This document shows, one piece after another, positions 7,261-12,821 of a stretch of 12,821 bases of DNA (positions within the stretch are counted from its first letter, which is position 1; the number at the start of each line of letters is the position of its first letter). Origin of the DNA: Roseburia sp. (GTDB taxonomy: Bacteria; Bacillota; Clostridia; Lachnospirales; Lachnospiraceae); assembly GCA_017626625.1 (NCBI GenBank), contig JAGAIK010000654.1, positions 1 through 12,821 on the forward strand, read 5' to 3'. The position numbers and the translations under genes were made by a program. The notes beneath the pieces are model-generated. The model searched no databases. It had not been told where the DNA came from and saw only the letters and a list, made by a program, of their open reading frames with translations.

Positions 7261-9876
7261 ATGGAGCAGGCATATCGCTTTTCGCTTGTAATATTTGCCT
7301 CGGAAGAAGAAAAGTTAGGAAGAACCTGTCAGAGTATTGCAGCACAGAAATATTCGGTGGAAGAGATTCAGGTGATAGTAGTTCTCTTACAGGAAGAACT
7401 GAGAAAGAAAGAACTGATAAGACAGATAGAGCCCCAAAAAAATGTGGTTTTATTAGAAGCGTGGGGAAAAGATGACATCAGGGAAGAATTACAGCAGAAG
7501 ATAGAAGGAACCTATGTCGCATTTCAAAAGCAGGGAATCTGCTATGATGAAAAAGGGATTGCCAGAATAGACCGAAGAATAAAAAGGAGTGGGGCATCTG
7601 TTGTCTGCGGTTACGTAAAAAATAATGAGCGCATTAATACACCTATGATAGAACATAACCTTTACTGTAAGACTTACAGAAATGGAATGACATTAGAAGA
7701 AAATTATTTTTTGAATCATACGGTATACTGTGCATATTTTTTGAAAAGGGAAAGTATCTGCTGGCAGCAGCGGTTTGAACCTTCTGCGTGGTATGCAGAG
7801 ATATTAAAAGTACTGTGTGATACCGTGCTTCATGCAGATGCCATTTCCTGTGTCAGACAGCCTTGTGTAAAAACAGAGACGGGAGCGGATATAAACGAAG
7901 AATGGCATCGTACGATCAGCAATGAAGAGGGATTTGAAGATTATTATAAGAAGCTGTTGCTCCCAATGGAAGAAATTTGCAGTAAAGACACTGTGAAACA
8001 TAAAAAAAATGCAGAGTATGTGCTGGCATATTATGCTTCGGTACTGGTAGATAAACTGCGTCTGTATAAAAATTGCATGAAGGAACAGTATGCGGAAGAA
8101 TTAGATGGGATTATGAGGAAAATCACGCACTCTGAAGTGATACTTAACAATCGCTATATTTCTCAACTTAACCGGGGGTATCTGATGAAAACCTATTGGC
8201 AGGGGGTAAAACCTGAGGATTCTCCGGAGGCGGCATTTGCCTTAAGTCCTGATGATATCCGTGTGGAAGTGATGTTTTTTGAGAAGAAGGAAGGAAAGAT
8301 TCACACAGAGTTTTTTGTAAAAATGCCGATAGGAGCAGATTACCGGATTTTCTGCGGGTTGGAAGAAAATGCCTGTGTCTGCCGGAAGATAGGTGTATTT
8401 GAGCAGATGGATTGGGGAACGGTGCTGACAGGAAACACCTGGATTTATGAAGCGGATGTTCCAATGGAAAAAATGTCCGGGAAATTTTGCTGGTGGATAG
8501 AGGCTGGAGAAAGAAAAATTCTTATGAAAAATATTACGTTCCGTGGCTATACACCTTTTGCCGTTGAGGTGGATTTATACAAAGTTATGGATGGAAGTAT
8601 CTGTTCCCTCAACAGAGGAAAAAATGCTGTGGTGATGAAAAAGAACTGCTGGCTGTTAAGGGCGATAAAGGCAATAAAGAGAGGCTGTTCTTTTTGTATT
8701 ACGGGAAAGGCGGGAATTAAGGCAGTTGCTGCGAGAATTTTATTTGAAAGCCGTAAAAGAAGGCAAAAGAAGAGCGTCTGGCTGTGTTCGGATAGAACAA
8801 ACCGGGCGGACGATAATGGAGAAGTCATGTTTTCCTATTTGTGTGAGCATCCGGATGATAGTATCGAGCCCTATTTTGTAATTGATAAAAATACAGAGGA
8901 CTGGAAACGGATGGGAAAAATCGGAAAAGTGGTGGAAACATTTTCGAAAGAACATAAAGTATTGTTTCTGCTGAGTGAATTTTCGTTATCCTCCCAGGCA
9001 AACCGGGCAGTGGTCAATCCCTTTGGAAAGCTGGAATATTACTACAGAGATTTGATGTATGACAAAAGGCTGGTGTTTTTGCAGCACGGCATTACCAAGG
9101 ATAACCAGTCAAAATGGCTGAATAAGTACAACCGGAACCTTTTTGGCTTTGTGGTTACTACAAAGCCGGAATATGAGTCCGTATTTGAGTATGATTATTA
9201 TTACAAACCGGAAAGAGTCTGGCTTACGGGTATGCCGCGATACGATAGACTCTACCACGATGAGAAAAAATATGTTACAATAATGCCAACATGGAGAAAA
9301 AGTCTTTCAGGAGGAACGGATGCAGCAGGGGTCTGGCTGTTAGGGAAGGATTTTAAAAATAGCCCTTATTTTAAGTTTTATAATGAACTGCTCAATGATG
9401 AAAGATTGCTGAAAGCAGCAGAAAACTGCGGTTATTGTATCTGCTTTATGCCGCATCCGAATACAATCAGCGGTCTGCACTATTTTAACCATCATCCGGC
9501 GGTGAAGTTTTTTGATATGACTTACTCATACAGAGATGTATTTGCTCAGACGGATCTTATGGTAACAGACTATTCTTCGGTGGCATTTGATTTTGCGTAC
9601 TTAAGAAAGCCCATTGTATATTCGCAGTTTGATAAGGCAGAATTTTTCGGCGGGGGGCATTCCTATACGGAAGGGTATTTCGATTATGTAAGAGACGGCT
9701 TCGGAGAAGTGGAAGAAACCCTGGAAAATGTGGTGGACCGCATCATAGAGTATATGGAGAATGGATGTCAGATAAAGCCGGAATACCGGGAACGAATTGA
9801 TAAGACTTTTGCCTTTGATGACAAGGACTGCAGCAGAAGAGTTTATGAGACTGTTCTAAAGTACCGCAATCAATAA
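7261..9876 (+). CDS. Fusion of degenerate GT2-like domain and CDP-glycerol glycerophosphotransferase domain
   Basis: This is the third and largest paralogue, 871 aa. Residues about 5-205 follow the layout of a family-2 glycosyltransferase (FSLVIFASEEEKLGRTCQSI at the start, GTYVAFQKQGICYDE in mid-domain). However, the acidic DD/DxD and ED positions are not acidic, so this part is probably non-catalytic. Residues about 330-460 are beta-rich, like the accessory domain of the preceding gene. Residues about 500-871 are a full Glyphos_transf domain: DDN (517-519), FLQHGI (606-611), TGMPRYD (656-662), MPTWR (675-679), PHPN (731-734), TDYSSVAFDFAY (769-780) and RDGFGE (811-816). It should therefore still transfer alditol phosphate. 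The purine-rich site AAGGGGGAA lies just before the ATG. The gene starts 22 nt after its neighbour and ends 16 nt before the beta-helix gene. GT2 homology is a pattern judgement; the C-terminal assignment is firm. Confidence 0.88.
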   Translation: MEQAYRFSLVIFASEEEKLGRTCQSIAAQKYSVEEIQVIVVLLQEELRKKELIRQIEPQKNVVLLEAWGKDDIREELQQKIEGTYVAFQKQGICYDEKGIARIDRRIKRSGASVVCGYVKNNERINTPMIEHNLYCKTYRNGMTLEENYFLNHTVYCAYFLKRESICWQQRFEPSAWYAEILKVLCDTVLHADAISCVRQPCVKTETGADINEEWHRTISNEEGFEDYYKKLLLPMEEICSKDTVKHKKNAEYVLAYYASVLVDKLRLYKNCMKEQYAEELDGIMRKITHSEVILNNRYISQLNRGYLMKTYWQGVKPEDSPEAAFALSPDDIRVEVMFFEKKEGKIHTEFFVKMPIGADYRIFCGLEENACVCRKIGVFEQMDWGTVLTGNTWIYEADVPMEKMSGKFCWWIEAGERKILMKNITFRGYTPFAVEVDLYKVMDGSICSLNRGKNAVVMKKNCWLLRAIKAIKRGCSFCITGKAGIKAVAARILFESRKRRQKKSVWLCSDRTNRADDNGEVMFSYLCEHPDDSIEPYFVIDKNTEDWKRMGKIGKVVETFSKEHKVLFLLSEFSLSSQANRAVVNPFGKLEYYYRDLMYDKRLVFLQHGITKDNQSKWLNKYNRNLFGFVVTTKPEYESVFEYDYYYKPERVWLTGMPRYDRLYHDEKKYVTIMPTWRKSLSGGTDAAGVWLLGKDFKNSPYFKFYNELLNDERLLKAAENCGYCICFMPHPNTISGLHYFNHHPAVKFFDMTYSYRDVFAQTDLMVTDYSSVAFDFAYLRKPIVYSQFDKAEFFGGGHSYTEGYFDYVRDGFGEVEETLENVVDRIIEYMENGCQIKPEYRERIDKTFAFDDKDCSRRVYETVLKYRNQ

Positions 9877-9892
9877 TTAGGAGGAAAAGATT

Positions 9893-11890
9893 ATGGAAAA
9901 CATGAAAAAAAAACTGGGTTTACTATGTATGCTGATGCTTTTGTGTGTATGTGTACCGCAGACTGCATGGGCAGCAGGGGAGGGAGATACCTATACTGTT
10001 TCCGGCAATCAGTATACCCTGAATGTCAAAAGCGGAGATAATATTACCGAGGCGTTGGCAGAAGCCTTAGAAGATGCAGTCGGAACGGCGGGAAATCCTG
10101 CTGTCATTGTGATTCCTGCCGGAAACTACAGTATCAATCTGGTAAAACTGACAAAATCTTACGTTACTATCTCGGCAGAGGGGGCGACCATCAAATTTGC
10201 CGGAAGTAATGCGAACGGACAGTATGTGATAAAGGCAACGGATACAGCTACTACCGGAGTGAAAATATCCGGCGGTACATGGGACGGAGCGGGATTGGCA
10301 AGTGCGGTTTTCCATTTTGGCGGCGAAGCTGTAACCACAAAAAATCTTACCATAGAGAATTGTACCGTAAAAAATGCGGACCAGAATGTCAAGGTCAATA
10401 AAGGAACGGATATTCGTTTTTCTAAGGTTTCCTTTGAAGGAGCAAATTATGGTGTGATGGTTACCAATACCACTAATTTGACTATGACAGATTGCAGCGC
10501 TTCCGGAAATGGATTTGGAGTTGGATTACGTTCTTTAAAAGGAAACAATACGTTAGAGAACTGTTCTGTTACTGGCAGTGAAACAGACGGAATACAGGTA
10601 AAGGAGAACGGTACGGTTATCAACATCAAAGGCGGTTCTTACAATGGAAATACAAAGAATGGTATTTCCATGACAGGAGGAGCTACGGTCAATATGACTG
10701 GAGTGGATGTGTCTGATAATAAAAGTAACGGTATCTCACCGGTAGGCGCAAGCGGAGTTAAGACGACACTGAACGCTGTCAACTGTAAATTCAATAGAAA
10801 TGGGCGCCATGGAGTGGCAGGAGATACCTATGCTACTATCAATGTTACCGACAGTGAAGCAAATAATAATGCGTCAAACGGAATCATACTGAATAAGAAT
10901 TCTGATTCAACAGGACTTGTAAATTGTATTGCGAATGGAAATGGTGCAGCGGGCATTTTAGTTCAGGGGAAATCATCTTGTCCGTCTATTAAAAATATAA
11001 CGGCAAATAACAATGGAAAAATTGGTATTTCGATTGAGGATGTTGCAACAACTGTCGAAAAATGCACGACAGACAGCAATACAAAATATGGTATTTACAT
11101 TGAAGGCACAGGCGCAAGTAAAAAGGTGTCTGTGAAAGACTGTAGTATCAGCAACAATAAAGTTCATGGCATGTGTATTACCGATAAAACAAATGTAACC
11201 ATTACCGGAACAGAAATTAAGAATAACAGTCAGAGCGGAATTGAGAGCCGTGCTGCCACACTTACGATTAAGGGCAGCGGAAATGTGGTATCCGGTAATA
11301 AGAAATACGGCTTATTTGCGTTAAGCGGAAAAATGAATATCTCCAATGCGGTTGTTTCTAATAACGCTAAGGCAGGTGTTTATTATATGGGAACATCTAC
11401 ATCCGGATATTGCATTAATTCTACTCTTGAGGGAAATGCGACAGGAATCGGACTTTACAAAGGTGCAGTATTAAGCAAGGTAAACAACAATACCATTACC
11501 GGCTCGAAAGAATACGGAATTTCCTGCGGTACAAATCCCAGTGGAAGAAAGACCGCAATCAAACAGTGCAAAAAGAATAAATTTAGTAACCCGGATGCAA
11601 AAGGGGAGATATACAGTTATGGAAAATCTTCTCTGCCTTCCGGTATGAAAAATCAGGGTGTTATAAAATTTGCAAAAACAGTGAAAGCGGGAAAGAAAAC
11701 AGTCAGTGGTACAGCGCTTGGAGGTACAAAAAATATAAAAATCACGGTTGGAAAGAAAACGTATACTGCGAAAATCACCGGAGGCAAATTTACGGTTAAG
11801 ACAGCAAAATTAACGAAAAAAATGAAGATTAAAGCAGTGATTACTGACAAGAATAAGAATACATTTACTGTAACTTACACGGTGAAATAA
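9893..11890 (+). CDS. Secreted right-handed parallel beta-helix protein with C-terminal lysine-rich Ig-like module
   Basis: A 665-aa exported protein. Residues 1-27 are a signal peptide: MENMKKKL, a Leu/Cys/Met-rich core, then AWA before the mature AGEG. Residues about 40-560 form a pectin-lyase-like right-handed beta-helix. A small-residue turn (NGI, HGV, AGI, YGI and similar) recurs with Gly at 233, 257, 280, 307, 330, 354, 378, 400, 426, 449, 473, 495, 518 and 542, giving coils of 22-27 residues with Asn-rich turns. GGTWDG (127-132) resembles a segment common in such folds. Residues 589-665 look like a bacterial Ig-like module with 20 Lys and one acidic residue. There is no LPXTG or membrane anchor. 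AGGAGG at 9879-9884, eight nt before the ATG, fixes the start. Beta-helix proteins include lyases, hydrolases, epimerases and non-enzymatic surface proteins. No catalytic residues can be assigned, so function is open; location in the operon suggests action on, or binding to, the exported polymer. Confidence 0.88.
   Translation: MENMKKKLGLLCMLMLLCVCVPQTAWAAGEGDTYTVSGNQYTLNVKSGDNITEALAEALEDAVGTAGNPAVIVIPAGNYSINLVKLTKSYVTISAEGATIKFAGSNANGQYVIKATDTATTGVKISGGTWDGAGLASAVFHFGGEAVTTKNLTIENCTVKNADQNVKVNKGTDIRFSKVSFEGANYGVMVTNTTNLTMTDCSASGNGFGVGLRSLKGNNTLENCSVTGSETDGIQVKENGTVINIKGGSYNGNTKNGISMTGGATVNMTGVDVSDNKSNGISPVGASGVKTTLNAVNCKFNRNGRHGVAGDTYATINVTDSEANNNASNGIILNKNSDSTGLVNCIANGNGAAGILVQGKSSCPSIKNITANNNGKIGISIEDVATTVEKCTTDSNTKYGIYIEGTGASKKVSVKDCSISNNKVHGMCITDKTNVTITGTEIKNNSQSGIESRAATLTIKGSGNVVSGNKKYGLFALSGKMNISNAVVSNNAKAGVYYMGTSTSGYCINSTLEGNATGIGLYKGAVLSKVNNNTITGSKEYGISCGTNPSGRKTAIKQCKKNKFSNPDAKGEIYSYGKSSLPSGMKNQGVIKFAKTVKAGKKTVSGTALGGTKNIKITVGKKTYTAKITGGKFTVKTAKLTKKMKIKAVITDKNKNTFTVTYTVK
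11657..11887 (+). other. Lysine-rich C-terminal Ig-like module of the beta-helix protein
   Basis: This stretch encodes residues 589-665. The pattern VSGTALGG, KITVGKKTYTAKI, GGKFTV, then TVTYTVK fits the strand order of short bacterial Ig-like (Big_6-type) domains. By count it has 20 lysines in 77 residues, one aspartate and no glutamate, so its net charge is about +19. In a protein with no covalent anchor, a module like this could hold it on an anionic wall polymer. The fold is a pattern judgement; the composition is read directly. Confidence 0.6.
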
Positions 11891-11917
11891 GAAGTAAAGG
11901 AACCTGAGGGGAATAAG

Positions 11918-12821
11918 ATGGCAAGCCAGGCAAGAATTGCAAAATGGGATAACGTAAAGTTTATTTTAATATTAAGTGTAGTGTTAGGACATTTTTTGGC
12001 ACGCTACACCAGTGACAGCGTCAATGCAAAGAGGTTGGTGTTTTTTATCTATTTATACCATATGCCGGCGTTTGTGTTTATTTCAGGACTTTTTGCAAAA
12101 AAGACAATCAATGAAAAACGTTACGATAAAATGTTTGGTTTTTTGATGTTGTTTCTGATTACAAAATATGCCCTGTTTTTGATAAAGGTATTGCGGGGGG
12201 CAGAACTTGGTTTCAGTTATCTGGAAATGAATGATGTTTCCTGGTATGCTTTTGCCATATTTGTATTCTGCCTGGAAACCGTCTTTTTCCGTAGATTTGA
12301 TAGAAAATGGATGATGGTGATTGTCCTGTTGAACGCATTGATGGCAGGATATGCCACGGATATAGATACTTACCTTTCCTTAAGCAGATTGCTGACATTT
12401 TATCCTTTTTTCCTGTTGGGATATTATTTAGAACCGGCAAAAATTGTGGAGTTTACCGGGAAAATCTGGGTGAAGATAGGCTCGGCAATATTGCTTTTGG
12501 CAATTGCGGTGTTATGCTATGTGAAAATTGACACTCTTTACGGGTATCTGGAAATTTTAAAAGGAAAGCATGGGTATGCTGTTTTAAAGGAATATGGCAA
12601 CTACGGATTTTGGATAAGGGGAGGCTGGTATATTGCGGCGTTTCTGCTTACAATCGCGCTAATTGCCGTGACTCCGGAAATTCATTCTGTTTTTACAACG
12701 ATTGGAAGCAGAACGATGCAGATATATGCACTGCACTATATTCCTATGATGGTATTTTTCGGAAATTTCAAGGGCAAGGAACTCATACGGAACCTTACAG
12801 AGGCGCATCAGATACCGGTAG
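11918..12821 (+). CDS. Acyltransferase-3 family integral membrane protein (3'-truncated)
   Basis: The frame is open for 301 codons from the ATG at 11918 to the window edge with no stop, so the gene is cut at its 3' end. TGAGGGG (11905-11911) precedes the start by six nt, and the gene begins 27 nt after the beta-helix gene. The product has many hydrophobic spans, and acyltransferase-3 hallmarks are visible: KWDN at 9-12, Lys14 with ten residues before His25 in VLGHF (the R/K-x10-H motif), HMPAFVFISGL (48-58), FYPFFLLGYY (161-170) and GSRTMQIYALH (263-273). The WDN...LGH opening most resembles the fucose-4-O-acetylase-like subgroup. Members move an acyl group, usually acetyl, to an extracytoplasmic glycan. 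The likely role is O-acylation of the polymer or a cell-surface sugar; the acceptor is unknown. Confidence 0.87.
   Translation, partial: MASQARIAKWDNVKFILILSVVLGHFLARYTSDSVNAKRLVFFIYLYHMPAFVFISGLFAKKTINEKRYDKMFGFLMLFLITKYALFLIKVLRGAELGFSYLEMNDVSWYAFAIFVFCLETVFFRRFDRKWMMVIVLLNALMAGYATDIDTYLSLSRLLTFYPFFLLGYYLEPAKIVEFTGKIWVKIGSAILLLAIAVLCYVKIDTLYGYLEILKGKHGYAVLKEYGNYGFWIRGGWYIAAFLLTIALIAVTPEIHSVFTTIGSRTMQIYALHYIPMMVFFGNFKGKELIRNLTEAHQIPV

Noticed and set aside
10600..11560. Tandem repeats as a possible CRISPR-like or DNA repeat array
   Set aside because: The periodicity of about 70 bases is at the protein level (beta-helix coils); the nucleotides diverge between units.
12307..12531. Small + strand frame near the window end
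   Set aside because: It lies wholly inside the acyltransferase gene, which is open to the window edge and has clear family motifs.

Overview
The window looks like a cell-wall polysaccharide locus from a Gram-positive gut-type Firmicute, most plausibly a Clostridia/Lachnospiraceae member. This rests on the secreted amidase/fibronectin/glucosaminidase architecture, AGGAGG-type ribosome sites, moderately AT-rich DNA and the teichoic-acid-type gene content. The genus cannot be named from sequence reading alone. Every gene supported is on the + strand.

Layout: (1) 1-2721 is the 3' part of a large secreted cell-wall hydrolase. It has the end of an Amidase_3 domain, six fibronectin-III-like repeats of about 93 residues and a C-terminal glucosaminidase domain; its true start lies upstream. 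(2) 2722-2805 is the only sizeable intergenic gap and carries a good promoter candidate (TTGAGA, 17-nt spacer, extended TGC-TAAAAT). (3) 2806-4343 encodes a two-component ABC exporter (ABC-2 permease plus a short ATPase) of the TagGH/Wzm-Wzt type. (4) 4372-9876 holds three consecutive, different members of the CDP-glycerol glycerophosphotransferase family (399, 548 and 871 aa). The last carries an N-terminal GT2-like domain whose catalytic motifs appear lost. (5) 9893-11890 encodes a secreted right-handed beta-helix protein ending in an extremely lysine-rich Ig-like module. (6) 11918 to the window edge is a multi-pass acyltransferase-3 family protein that runs off the end.

From 2806 onward the genes are 16-28 nt apart, nearly all with a recognisable ribosome site and with no terminator hairpin between them, so they probably form one operon. 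A coherent reading is: the glycerophosphotransferases build a phosphodiester-linked (teichoic-acid-like) polymer on a lipid carrier in the cytoplasm, the ABC exporter flips it out, the acyltransferase decorates it or a related glycan, and the beta-helix protein acts on or binds the polymer outside the cell. Genes for linkage-unit synthesis, CDP-glycerol supply and final attachment to peptidoglycan are not in the window. The chemical identity of the polymer is therefore inferred, not shown.

No tRNA, rRNA, CRISPR array, insertion sequence, riboswitch or phage gene was seen. No gene-free stretch exceeds 84 bases.
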